A stretch of 64,000 nt of DNA from Pinus tabuliformis (Eukaryota; Streptophyta; Pinopsida; Pinales; Pinaceae), in assembly GCA_031772625.1 (NCBI GenBank), contig CM062811.1, forward strand, positions 646,116,820 to 646,180,819. Direction: 5' to 3'. Under the pieces are notes generated by a model that saw only the letters and a program-made list of their open reading frames with translations, ran no database searches and was not told the origin of the DNA. Positions 23,616-34,888 of the stretch are shown here, one piece after another. The first letter of the stretch is position 1; every line of letters begins with the position of its first letter. The translations under genes and the position numbers were made by a program.

Positions 23616-23627
23616 TGGTATCAAAGC
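23616..23627 (+). other. Primer binding site of element D (tRNA-Met type)
   Basis: TGGTATCAAAGC begins three bases after the LTR and differs by one base from the canonical site. The same variant is used by element G. Confidence 0.8.
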
Positions 23628-24299
23628 ATGGTTCACCCCTTAGACTAGATGGGCTATGTGTTGTTCATGCATTCATGTCAATTTCATGTGTGTATCTTAC
23701 ACTTACATACTTGTTATATTTGCTTGATAATTGATTAGGGTTGTAGTATGGTTATCATGGAGAATTTGGTATTGATTTCATGAAATGTATTTTCTTAAGT
23801 ATGTGATTGACTATGTATGGATTGTATCTCACTTACATGATTGATTTTATGGTTCCTACATACATCCTTGTATGTTAGGTTACATTCCTGAATATTTGGA
23901 CTACATGTATTAGTGGTGTAGATTGATTATAAGAATTGATCACTTATCTTCGACTGCATGTGTTTATGCATAGGTGTAGTTGATTTGGCATTGCTTATGC
24001 ATACTATTGGTTGCATGTGGAAATGGGTACAATGGAGTAATGGTTGTTTTCATGCATGAGGTCATAACATGCATTGTTGATATGGCCTTGCATTGATGAT
24101 TGGATCCTAGTTAGAGTGATGTTTATGTGTTGATACATTTATTGGTGTATGTCTATATGTTGTTATGATTATGTTATACATGTATCACACTGATTTGGTG
24201 ATCTTGCAGACAAGTGTCATCCACGAGCTATACTAAGGTACATTGGTTTGTTCTGATTTGGTGTATCTCACATATTATGTTTGCAAGAAGACATATCAA

Positions 24300-25470
24300 A
24301 TGGCTAGCAAGATGGTTGACTACAAAGATTCTCCCTACAAATCTGAAGAGTAGTATGGTGTTGGGAACTCTTCTGACTTGGCAGTGACACTAAGAAGCCT
24401 AAAGGAGGAGATAAGGAGTTGTAAGGAAGATAGTGACAAAATCATATAGTCATAGGAAAAGTTAGCAGAGGTGAATGTAGTAATACTTTAGAGCTTGTCA
24501 GATTTGCAACAACAAGGACCACTACAGATCAATCATGAGCAAGAGGATAAAACTAATGGGGCATACGGTAGTAGATCATGTGGTGGTCATCGATCAGATA
24601 GAGATTATACAGTTATAAATGGAAGATTGTTAAACATTATGGAGAGGAGAAGGGATACACATGTATGATTCTAGTTCTGATTCAGATAGGCACTACATTC
24701 CGAATGAGTTTAAGAAAGCAAAGCCACCTACTTTTGATGGAGAGATAAAGAGATAATAGGATGCAGAGGCATGGTTTCTTGGTATGAAGAAGTTCTTTAG
24801 GTTGCATGACTACTCAGAGAACATGAAACCTAGAGTGCCTACTTTCAGCCTTAAAGGTAAAGAAGACATCTGGTGGGAAGACGTGAAGAATGTCAGGGAC
24901 ATAAATGAGGAAGATATGAATTGGAGTGAATTTCAGCGGATATTCAAGAAGTATTTTTTAGAGAGATACTTATATGACGGGGAAAAATAATCCTATGAAC
25001 TAAATATGGGATCCATGACAGACCAGTAAGTTCTTGGAACTGTTGAGATATGTGCGTTACCTCAAGGAGGAGAAGGCTAAGATCCAGAGATTTGTTAGTG
25101 TGTTACCTTTTGCATTCAAAGATAGGATTGAGTTCGATGAGCCTAAATCATTCGAGGAAGCCATTTGAAAGCTAAAGCATTGTTATGAATAATCAAAGCA
25201 TAGAATTGCGACTAAGCTAGACTAGAGAGGTAATGTAAAGAAAAAAGGAAAATGGGATAAAAGTGAGCAAGGCCACAGGGTACAGATAACAAGGAGAATG
25301 TTGTAACTCCTAAGAAGTTCAATGCATTAGATAGAGGATAGGGACATCCACCTCAGGAGAAGAGTAAGGAGCCTATGCGTTATTGGACTTGTAGCAAAGA
25401 TCACCTTAGGAGAGATTGTCTACAACATCAGAATGGTAGACCTCAGATATATTGTGCATAGGACACGCAG
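24300..25470 (+). pseudogene. Gypsy gag (D)
   Basis: A start ATG at 24300 opens a frame (MASKMVDYKDSPYKSEE) that soon meets TAG stops. The conserved retrotransposon gag segment is clear at 24735-25200: PPTFDGEIK, a 68-codon frame with WWEDVKN and FQRIFKKYFLERY, then, after a frame change, LKEEKAKIQRFVS and FKDRIEFDEPKSFEEAI. The zinc knuckle near 25380-25420 reads YWTCSKDHLRRDC: the first Cys is Tyr. Confidence 0.8.
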
Positions 25471-25499
25471 ATTGTTGGAGATGTAGGGTAGAGTATTCC

Positions 25500-25960
25500 T
25501 CGTATCTATACAGTCGTGGAAAACATGCTGGGAGAGCATCTGACATCTATCATTGAGATGGACGATGAGATTTTTGATCAAGTTATTTCTATTTTGATTG
25601 AGCCTGGATCTAATTATAGCTATGTTAGTCCTGACTTGGTGCATAAGTGTGGTTTGAATAAGGAGTTACATGCTGATTCTTGGTTAGTGCAGTTGGCTAC
25701 AGGTACAAAGAAGTGAGTGCACCATTGGGTAAGAGCTTGCGCATTTGACTTAAATGGTATGCCTACAGTAGCACATTTAAATGTATTACCATTGGGTTCA
25801 TACAATATGTTATTGGACATGGATTGGTTGTATCTACATAGAACCAAGGTAGACTGCTATGATAAATATATTGAGTGTGTTGATGAAAATGGAGAACTGA
25901 GAGTCTTGCAAGGTAAGAAGAAAGCCACATTAGTTAGGATGGTGACAGTTATGTAAGCAA
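25500..25960 (+). pseudogene. Gypsy protease (D)
   Basis: ILIEPGSNYSYVS stands where retropepsins have an Asp-Ser/Thr-Gly-like active site (gypsy chromovirus form D-x-G-S), so the Asp appears to be Glu. A TGA interrupts after ATGTKK (25714), then LPLGSYNMLLDMDWL and KVDCYDKYIE continue the domain into the RT linker. Confidence 0.75.
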
Positions 25961-26019
25961 AGCTTAGCCACAAGAAAGGGTGCAAGCAATTTGTAGTACA
26001 TATTTATAGTGATAAGGGT

Positions 26020-26925
26020 AAGGAGGTTGAGGATGTAGATGTGTTGAACAAATACTTGGTTTTACAATAGTTCAGTGATGTATTTCCTGAGCACATCATA
26101 GAATTGCCACTGCATAGGGAGGTAGACTTTTCTATTGACTTAGTGCCAGGGGCAACTCCAGCATCGAAAGCACCTTACAAGATGAGCGCACTTGAGTTGG
26201 TTGAGTTAAAGTTATAACATAAGGAAATGTTGGACAAGGGATACACTAGGCCAAGTGTATCACCGTGGGGCACACCAATCTTGTTTGTGAGGAAGAAAGA
26301 TGGTACTCTCAGATTATGCATTGATTACACATAGTTGAACAAAGTGGCTATCAAGAACAGATATCCTTTGCCAAGGATTGATGACTTGTTCGATTAGTTG
26401 AAGGGAGCAACAATGTTCTCAAAGATTGACTTGAGATTCGGATACCATCAGGTACACATCAAAGAGGAGGATATATACAAGACTAAGTTTAGGACTAGGT
26501 ATGGGCATTATGAGTTAGTTGTTGTTCCATTTGGCTTAACGAATGCTCTAGCTACATTCATGCATTTGATGAATAGTGTTTTGTGTCCATATTTGGATAA
26601 GTTTGTTGGTGTGTTCATTGATGATATACTGGTATATTCTAAAAATGAAGAAGAACATGTTGAGCATTTAGCAGTAGTGTTGAGGTTGTTAAGGGAGCAT
26701 TAGTTGTATGCTAAGCTCATCAAGTGTAGCTTCTTTCAGATTGAGGTGCACTACTTGAGACATGTTGTCTCAAAGGAAGGCATTGTAGTAGATCCAAAGA
26801 AGATAAGGGCCATCATGGAGTGGGTAGCTCCTAAGAATGTGGATGAAGTGAGATATTTCATGGGTTTGGCAGGCTATTATAGGAGGTTCATCAGGAACTT
26901 CTAGCAGATTGCTTATCCCATTACA
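26020..26925 (+). pseudogene. Gypsy reverse transcriptase (D)
   Basis: The frame shows [47 protein letters not shown] and the catalytic FIDDILVYS (about 26613-26640), followed by [12 protein letters not shown]. The metal-binding Asp pair is intact. Stops at 26216, 26332, 26395, 26702 and 26922 are mostly TAG at places where relatives have Gln. Confidence 0.88.
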
Positions 26926-27410
26926 TTCTTGTAGAGGAAAGGTAAGAAGTTCGAATGGATCGAAGAGTGTTAGGCTAGCTTTGAGCAGCTCAAGTAGTTT
27001 CTGACACATGCACCAATGCTACAAATTGCATATCTAGACAAAGAATTCATAGTATGTACAAATGCTTGCAAGAGAGGACTTGGTGGAGTCCATATGCAAG
27101 ATGGATAGGTGATATGTTATGATTCCCAGAAACTAAATGAGAACGAGTAGAACTACCTGACGCATGATCTCGAGTTGGCAGCGATTATACATGAACTAAA
27201 GATGTGGAGGGACTATCTTCTTGGCAGGCGGTTTGTGCTTATGAGTGATCACATTGGGTTGAGGTATTTGTTTGACCAGTTGAATTTGAATGCCAAGTAG
27301 GCTAGATGGTTTGCCATGATCAACAAGTTTGATTTCAATATTAGGTACATCAAAGGTAAGGAGAATAGGGTGGAAGATGCTCTCAGTAGAGGAATACAAG
27401 TGAATCACTT
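26926..27410 (+). pseudogene. Gypsy RNase H (D)
   Basis: FEWIEEC, FIVCTNACKRGLGGV (first catalytic Asp appears as Asn), YLTHDLELAAIIHELKMW, SDHIGLRYLFDQ and the terminal [14 protein letters not shown] are recognisable. Seven or so TAG codons interrupt the domain. It removed RNA from the RNA:DNA hybrid in the parent element. Confidence 0.82.
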
Positions 27411-27516
27411 AGCAGCTATGAGTTCTTATGGGACATATTTATAGGATAGGATCTTATGGGTAGGACAATACAATGTTAGATATATGGAGATTGTGCATAG
27501 GTTGCAACAAAGTATA

Positions 27517-27625
27517 GGTACAACTACAGGTACAGACACATGTTGTTGTACAGATATATGTATAGGTACAGGTGATGGTACATGTATAGGCAGTGGTACA
27601 TGTACAGGTGCAGGTGCACAAGACT
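27517..27625 (+). repeat. GGTACA-type microsatellite-like insert within pol of D
   Basis: Imperfect repeats of ACAGGTACA, TGTACAGG and GTACATGT fill about 110 bases between RNase H and the integrase zinc finger. The tract is in frame and translates as a Gly/Thr/Cys-rich stretch with no counterpart known to me in gypsy pol. Confidence 0.75.
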
Positions 27626-27629
27626 TGGA

Positions 27630-28980
27630 CTATTGTCTTACAACAGATGGATTGGCTAGGTTCCGAGATAGGATATATGTACCAGATAGTAGTGAGCTCA
27701 AGAAGGTGGTCTTGAGGGAGTTTCATGTGAAACTATATTCAGGTCACCCAACTTATCAGAAGACACACACAGCAGTGAATATATATTACTATTGGTCGAA
27801 TCTTAAAAGGGATGTAGCAAAGTTTGTGGCGAGATGCTTCGATTTTCAGTGAGTGAAGGTAGACTGCAAACATCCAGGTGGACTCCTACAGCCGATCATG
27901 ATTTTGGAATGGAAATGGGAGGCCATTTCCATGGATTTCATAACAGGTTTTCCAAAAATAGTGAAGCAACATGATTCCATCATGGTCATTGTGGACAGGT
28001 TAATAAAGGTTGCACACTTTGTCCCGCTGAAGTATACATTCTCAGCTTATGATGTGGCATAGGTATTCATCTGAGACATGGTTAGAATACATGGTGTTCC
28101 AAAGAATATTGTATTAGGAAAGGATGCGAAGTTCACTTCCAAGTTTTGGAAGGAGTTATTTGCAGGTTTGGGCACCAAGTTGGCCTTCAACACAACTTAC
28201 CATCCACAGAAAAATGGACAGATAGAGAGGGTAAATAGGATATTAGAGGACATGTTGAAGATGTATGTAATGCATCAGGAGAGGAAGTGGGAAGAGTATC
28301 TCCCTTTGGTAAATTTTTCATACAACAGAAGTTATCAAGAGTCATTGAGGATGAGTCCTTCTGAGGCATTTTATGGGCAGAGTTGTAACAATCCCATTAG
28401 TTGGTGTGATTTGGTTAGCAGGGTATTGATTAGCCTAGATATGTTGGCAAACATGGAACATGAGATGCAGGTGATCAAGAAGAATCTCACGGTAGCACAT
28501 GATAGGCAGAAGAGTTATGTTGATAGGAACATGTTGTTCAAGGAGTTTTAGGTTGGGGAACATGTGTACTTGCACATCAAACCGAAGAATATATCCTCGC
28601 GGACTGGATCATGTGCCAAGCTAGAACCATAATTTTTTGGACCCTTCAGTATCATTAAGAGGATTGGTATAGTAGCCTATCGACTTGCACTACCTCTGAC
28701 ATTGAAAGCCCATGATGTTTTCAATGTCTCATTGCTTAAGAAGTATGTTAAATATGTTGATCACGTAATTGACTAGTATGTATTGCCGGTGGAACCAGAT
28801 GGAGAATTCCAACCAGAGCCTCAGTGCATATTGTAGAAAAAGGTGCTCATGCTTTAGAACTGAGAAATCGAGCAAGTTAAAATGCAATGGAAGAAATTTG
28901 GGCCCGATGAAGCTACATGGGAGATGGTGGATCAGATGTGGGCCATGTATCCTTCCTTGTTTGCTGGTTGAGGAAAAGCA
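27630..28980 (+). pseudogene. Gypsy integrase with chromodomain-like tail (D)
   Basis: The zinc-binding HHCC has FHVKLYSGHPTYQKTH and then CFDFQ, so the last Cys is gone. Core residues are the Asp of SMDFITGFP (27935), the Asp in KDAKFTS (28121) and the Glu of NGQIERVN (28220). After the DDE core come VYLHIKPKN, FGPFSIIKRI and a C-terminal segment ending WKKFGPDEATWEMVDQM, a chromodomain-like pattern. Stops at 27850, 28060, 28072, 28549, 28630, 28774 and 28834. The stop at about 28969 is the likely natural end. Confidence 0.85.
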
Positions 28981-28988
28981 GCTTTGAT

Positions 28989-29110
28989 ATGGTGGTTTGG
29001 TGATTTCTTATGGTGGTTTGGTGATTTCTTATGGTGGTTTAGTATTTTCTTATGTTCGTTTAGTATATGCTTATGGTGGTTGATATATGCTTTATGATAG
29101 TTGATATATC
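28989..29110 (+). repeat. 21-bp tandem repeat downstream of pol (D)
   Basis: The unit ATGGTGGTTTGGTGATTTCTT is repeated three times almost exactly and then decays into GGTTGATATATGC-type copies. It lies between the end of integrase and the polypurine tract. Confidence 0.75.
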
Positions 29111-29496
29111 CTATATGATGTTTTGATATATGCCTAGATATGATGTTAGTATATGTTTGATATCTGTTTGGTATATGATCTGGCATATGTTTTGGTATAT
29201 ATATTTTTTTCATGATGTTTCTATATGTACCCATGTGTATGGATGTAAATATCGTAATGAGTTGTGTTATAAAGCTCCACTATGTGGTATGGGTATCATG
29301 TTATTATGATTATGTTTTTTTGTTACTATTTTATCATGTGATTATGTTATCATGATGTCATATGAGTTGGCACTCAATAGGATGATCATTCTAAATACTG
29401 TAATGAGATATGTTATAAAGCTTCATGAGCAGTATGTCTTCTTTCAGTAGGTTGTTGAGGTATATGTGTGATTGAACACCAAGGACGGTGTCCCCG

Positions 29497-29510
29497 AAGG
29501 GGGAGGGTTC
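29497..29510 (+). other. Polypurine tract of element D
   Basis: GAAGGGGGAGGGTTC ends where the 3' LTR begins with TGTAACAGCC. Confidence 0.75.
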
Positions 29511-31519
29511 TGTAACAGCCCTAGTGAAAATTCCATGTAACAAAGTTAAAAACAATAACCACAGATGAATGGGACACTTATGCCAAGCTGAATGTTGGGC
29601 AAGGCATCCTAGGGGGTGTTCATTTGATTGTTTATGGCTAAGGAAATTGGAAAAGGCAATGGATAAGACATTAAAAGGCAAAAAGGAAATTTTGGAACAT
29701 TTATTTATGAAAATAATGGAAATTAGGAGAAAAAGGAGGTGAAAGGTCACAGGTTGCATGTGAGGAGGAAAATGAAGAAAATAGAGGCCTCATTCATAAA
29801 AAGGCTTCTCAGGATTAGTTGGTAACCTTTTGTGAGTTCATTATTGGAGCTCTCTCTCATTATTCTCTCTCTTTCGTACTCTTGGATACTTAGATTTTTC
29901 TTGGAGCACTCTTGGAGGGTGTGGCATACTTGGACTTTTGGAGAAAGAAGGCAAAGGAAGAGAAGGAAGCGGAAGAAGGCATCGAAATCAACAACTACAT
30001 TAGATTTTCTTATAGGTATCGAGTTGCATGTATGATTTCTTCACTACTTTTGGCATGCATGGCATATGCATGTGGTTTCTTGGTTGTGATCTGTCATTGG
30101 GATGGAGGATTTCCTGGATCGAAAGTGGATTGCCTAGCCTGGCCATTTACTAGATAACCATGGTGATTGTGGGTTTACTTTAATTGATTGTTTTTGGTTG
30201 GTTCTCATGTTTCCTTAGTTTGGATTGAGTTACTAGTCTTGGGTCCTTGGTTGGACAAATGCTCTGGAGCCCTGTACCAGCTTGGTTTGAGTTACTAGTC
30301 CTGGAGCCTTGCTTTGAAAAATGCTCCAGAGCCCTTGGTGGGTTGAGTTACTAGTCCTAGAACCTTGGTTGGACAAATGCTCTAGATCCTGGTAAAAGCT
30401 GTGAGTTGATTTACTAGTCCTGGAGCCTTGGTTGGACAATTTCTCTGGAGCCCTAGAAGGATTGGATAGAGACCAATCTGATGATGTTTTTGTGATGTTT
30501 GACAATGAGGTGGAACCATTATTTGATGGGTTGAGGTGGATGGACTGAGGAATCCTTGGATGAGTTTTGATTGATGTGTTTTATGAGATCCCACATCCAT
30601 GCTTGGAATATGGAATAGTGTGAATGACTGGAGAGAGATTTGGCTCGACCATTCTACGGTTAGGTGGAACGTGGTAGTCCCATCTCCAGTTGGTTCATTT
30701 TATTCATTAATGAGAAATCCCTTCCCTTGATTTTCATGTGTAAAGATACTGATGTATTTATGGATTTGATGGTTGATATGTTTATTGTATTTCTGTTCCT
30801 ATTATGTTGTTTATATGCACATTTTATGAAAACAACTATGTATGACTCTCAACCTGTTTTTACTTGTATGTGAATGGATAATGTGCCTATGACCTAATAG
30901 ATGATAATGCAGAAAATGGAATGAGGAGACAATGGTTCATAAATATTCTTAGATAAGTATGGGATCCCTACGCTTAACTCTATTATTTACACCTGTAGAT
31001 TACATGTCGACGATATGTTTGACGAAATTCCTATCATGGCTAGTAGGGATCCATTCAAGGTCTTGAACAAGTATTTTCTTTAATGTTGTCATTTCTATGT
31101 TAATTTACTGATATGAAGAGATGGTTCAGTTCTGGGCAGTGACTTGGGCTCTGGGCCTGAAAAAGTGGCTTAAATCCCAGATTCGTTGGCATAGCACTGA
31201 CAATTTGGGTCTCTAATCACTGGAAGGCAAGCCTGTGGGAATGACTTTGGGCTTTTGATCACCCTTATGCCTATAGCATGGGAGCGTCTGAGCCTTAAAT
31301 TGTCCAAAAGCTCATTGGGACCCCAAGGCAAGCTGTCTAAACTATTGGATTGGTTCCTGAGGGTCCTGTAGTTGATGATTGATGTCTGAATGGTGTGTTT
31401 CTAGCAGTTCCACTTCCTTAAGGTGACTTAGGAGGTAGAATCATATCATAGTGGCCTCTCGTCGCATGTTTACCCCAGTTGACCAGTTGCTTGGGTAGAT
31501 GTGGGAGGAGGGTGTTACA
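29511..31519 (+). repeat. 3' LTR of element D
   Basis: Direct repeat of the 5' LTR without the MITE. It contains four units of the GAGTTACTAGTCCTGGAGCC minisatellite (30225-30470) against two in the 5' LTR. It ends GTGTTACA at 31519. Confidence 0.88.
30225..30470 (+). repeat. Minisatellite of about 60-65 bp in the LTR of D
   Basis: Four imperfect copies of a unit containing GTTACTAGTCCTGGAGCC and TTGGACAAATGCTCTGGA. The 5' LTR has two copies at 21830-21945. The difference in copy number must have arisen after insertion or during reverse transcription. Confidence 0.75.
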
Positions 31520-32909
31520 GATTTTCATTCTACAAGAATTTGACCTAGAGTTCATCATATCCAAGTCAAAGAAATCACTAGTTTTCACAAAACTAATGTG
31601 CGATCTTATTTCTCCTAGTTCAAAATCTACATCTGAATATTCTATCCATGACAAGTCATTGTTTCCAATCTCATCAAATAACCCGTGGTATGGATATTTC
31701 CTTATTTATCTCCAAACCCAAAATTTTTGGCCTAATACCTCTCTCTCAGAGTATCGACGTATTTGTTACCAAGCCCAAAATCACATCATTATCAACGACA
31801 CCCTTTACCATCGTGGTATTGATACAATTTCATGAAGGTTCCTCACACTTGAGGAGGCCAAGAAAGTCCTAAATGAATGCCACTCGAGGGCATGTGGCAG
31901 AAATTTATCTGGTTATGTTACTGCTTGGAAAAATTTACGTGCTAGTTACTTATGGCCTACCATCTCTCAAGACTGCATCCTCGTAGTCCAAAAGTGTCAT
32001 ACATGCCATATATATGATCGTAAGGCATGTGCTCCACCCGCTCTTTTGCATCCTGTTATCATTGTTGGTCCCTTTGTAAAATGGGGTATCAACTTTATGA
32101 CATGTAACCCTCACTCGGCCGGGGGGCATGGTTATATTATTATCACACTTGACTACTTTACTAAATGGGCCAAGGTGATGCCTACATTTAACAACACTAG
32201 AAAAATAGCTACATACTTATTTTTCAACCACGTCATTGCATGATTTGGTGTTCCACAAGCAATAGTTATGGATCATGGAAAACATTTTCAGAATCATATG
32301 ATGACCGAACTAACTGCTAATTTGGGACATTCCCATGAAAGTTCCACTCCCTACTATCCTCGGGCTAATGGAAAATTTGAGGCCATCAACAAAGTTCTTA
32401 AGATGATGCTTCAATGCATGGTAGGGGTCCACAAGTTAGACTGACACTTACTTATTTACGCTGTTTTGTGGGCATATTGAACCTCGGTTAGGACTCCTAC
32501 TAGATTTACACCCTTTCAGTTGGTATATGGTATGGAAGCTATCCTCCTAATTGAATGTGAAATTACATCATTGAAACTAGCTATTGAACTTCTTTTAGCC
32601 ATTTTCGTAGAGGACAAGCGTCTTTTACATATAACTCGTTTAGATGAAACCCGATGCGATGTTGCTATAGCTAATGAAGCTCATAAAAGATGCGTCAAGG
32701 TGCAATATGACAAAAGTGTCAAGCCTTGTACCTTATTGGAAGGAGATATTGTTCTTTTGTATGACCAAGAGTCTGATAAGTTAGGTTCAAGGAAGTGTCA
32801 ATGCATGTGGTTAGGTCCATACATTGTCAAGCGAGTCCTTGCAAAAGGGGCCTATGAGTTAGTAGATTTTAATGGAATTCCCCTAGTGCCACCTAGAAAT
32901 GGGTCGTAA
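31520..32909 (+). pseudogene. Tat/Ogre-type RNase H end and integrase (Tat A)
   Basis: It begins ILQEFDLEFI and SKSKKSLVF, the end of RNase H, continuing 20890-21119. Integrase follows: the zinc region ECHSRACGRNLSG, then CHTCHIYDRKA, then core WGINFMTCNP, where the first catalytic Asp is Asn, MDHGKHF with the second Asp, and NGKFEAINK with the Glu. The C-terminal part (32520-32909) includes LVYGMEAILL, RCVKVQYDKSV and GAYELVDFNG. Stops and at least one frameshift (about 31834) make it inactive. Confidence 0.82.
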
Positions 32910-33052
32910 CTCAAAAATACTATGCTTGATGTCAAGTGTATTTTTCACTGTGTACATACCGTTTATAGGTTTTTTGAGTGCGTTTGCAGTATGTATTTTC
33001 AGAGTTTCACATGGTTTCTATTGATTAATTCCCTATTATGTTTAGTTTGTAG

Positions 33053-33478
33053 ATGTCGGTATCTCCTGAAAATTTTATCGGTTATGCTGATGGCGCTAGT
33101 CATAGTACTCAGAACTTATCTTCCACAACACGGGCTATCTTTGATCCAAATGGAGAGCTACTGATTCTGCAAGGGGTTTGTATTGGTCGCTCCACCAACA
33201 ACATCGTTGAGTATAGTGCAGTGGTCGAGCTACTATTTGATGCTATTGCACATGGTATCCATCATTTAGTCATCAGACTTGAATCACAACTTGTAGTACT
33301 ACAACTTGCTAGTGTCTATTCAGTTAGAAGTTCCACCATCTTACACATGGTTTTAAGAGTTCACCTTCTAGAAAGACATTTTGATTTCATACAATATGAA
33401 CACATTTCTAGAAATATAAACACATTGACAGATGCCCTAGATAATCATGTTTTAGATAGACATTTGCAACAAATGTAA
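33053..33478 (+). CDS. Additional RNase H (plant/archaeal type) of Tat A
   Basis: A 141-codon open frame starts MSVSPENFIGYADGASHSTQ and has the RNase H type I plan: YADGAS with the first Asp, an IFDPNGELL strand, STNNIVEYSA with the Glu, then RLESQLVVLQL and LTDALDNHVLD with the last Asp. The third acidic residue is Glu where most relatives have Asp. Tat-clade gypsy elements carry such a second RNase H. Here it lies in its own frame about 140 bases after the integrase stop. It is uninterrupted but belongs to a dead element. Alternatively the true start is upstream. Confidence 0.75.
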   Translation: MSVSPENFIGYADGASHSTQNLSSTTRAIFDPNGELLILQGVCIGRSTNNIVEYSAVVELLFDAIAHGIHHLVIRLESQLVVLQLASVYSVRSSTILHMVLRVHLLERHFDFIQYEHISRNINTLTDALDNHVLDRHLQQM

Positions 33479-33531
33479 TTAATTTTCAATTCACATCACA
33501 TCATATTAAAAAAAAATAGAAACCCAAAAAC

Positions 33532-33677
<146 letters not shown>

Positions 33678-33836
33678 TTGGTTTTAAAAAAAATTGTACC
33701 AAAGACATATATGGCATACATTTCCAATATAAAAAGTACATGCAAATATCTAAGTAAACAAATAAAATGTGCTCATTGTATAATGACATTGCACAAGCCA
33801 TCTTATGTAGTAGTCGACCAATACAACTAGGTACTC

Positions 33837-34888
33837 CTATGGTGTATCATTGAAGTTGTAGCGGAAGTTGGTCAAACACGTTCTCATCAATTCCATGTGG
33901 CACTCTACGTCTAATAGGACCTTTGCTACATTAGGATCCCATAGCATATCTTGTTCTACTGCATTGACCTGTGCTGGTTCTACTGCCTCCTCCTGTTATC
34001 GTTCCTCTGCACGATGGAGATATGAAGCACCACTAGATCTAATTGGTACCACATCCTCATGAAACATCAATAGTTTAGTCTTGTAAACATCAAAAAACAC
34101 AAAAAATGTAAAACTTTCAAAACTTAAAAGGTTAAAATTTATTACCTGAAGCACCCCATTCCTCACCCTTAGGAAGCACGAGCTCAGGGTCATCACGAAA
34201 ATCCATGCCTTCATCAAGATAGTTGTTGATCTTAATAAACGTTTTGCATAACCATCTAAATAAGTCTGGTGAGAAGTTAATCACTGAGGGCCCTACATGT
34301 TGAGACATGTGATCTATCCATCTCCTCATCCATGGCACCCTCGGATCAATAGGTTCAAGTGTAATATGAAAAGGTTGAAGTAATGGAACCCACTCTAGTG
34401 TAAAGGAAACTAATATCACACCATATACAAACTTATTTAGTTTTTCTTCCTTTTCTTTAGATAACAGTTCTTTCATATTGATCATATCTCCCTCGCTCTA
34501 GTTGAAGAGTGTTGGCTGCAGACAGTCCAACCCATATTGCATGTATGATATTCTTGCTACATGTAATGTTGAGCTATCTACCAATATTGTGATAATGAAT
34601 AGGATCGTTCTTGAAGGTAACTGGTTCACATATTTTATACTAATCTTTTATTCCTTTGTTGGCTAGGCTCGAGGTCTACAATAGGTCGCAATATAATATT
34701 TCACTATCTCCCCAACACTTCTCCCACCTAGGAAGATATGGGGGTACCTCTCATAGACAAACCTATCATAAAGTAGATATCCTCTACCTTTATCTCGAGC
34801 AGATGTTCCCCAAACTTGAATTCTTGTTTTGAACATCCCATGAACGAATAAGGTATTTCAATAGCTCCATTTGTTGCCTCATACCAGG
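33837..34888 (-). pseudogene. Antisense plant-mobile-domain-like ORF, 3' part (Tat A)
   Basis: On the minus strand the frame at 34888-34728 reads through FMGCSKQEFKFGEHLLEIK to VEDIYFMIGLSMRG, which resembles plant mobile domain (PMD, 'aminotransferase-like') proteins. Further on (34485-34132) comes EWVPLLQPFHITLEPIDPRV and WIDHMSQHVGPSVINFSPD, then a last segment with EDVVPIRSSGASYLHR ending at a TAG at 33839-33837. It lies tail to tail with the Tat integrase/RNase H. Its upstream part continues across elements E and F. Stops and at least one frameshift are present. The family call rests on motif memory only. Confidence 0.5.
34884..34888 (+). other. Target-site duplication of E, left copy
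   Basis: CCAGG, identical to 38084-38088. Confidence 0.9.

Larger units (their letters stand above)
21120..31519 (+). mobile_element. Gypsy element D with full gag-pol remnant
   Basis: The LTRs start TGTAACAGCCC and end GTGTTACA (21120-23612; 29511-31519). The primer binding site lies at 23616 and the polypurine tract at 29497-29510. Domain order is gag, protease, RT, RNase H, integrase and a chromodomain-like tail, so Ty3/gypsy, probably chromovirus. Flanking 5-mers are AATTT and GATTT, a one-mismatch target duplication. The flanks are two halves of one RNase H domain, which supports the boundaries. Roughly twenty in-frame stops show it is dead. Confidence 0.9.
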
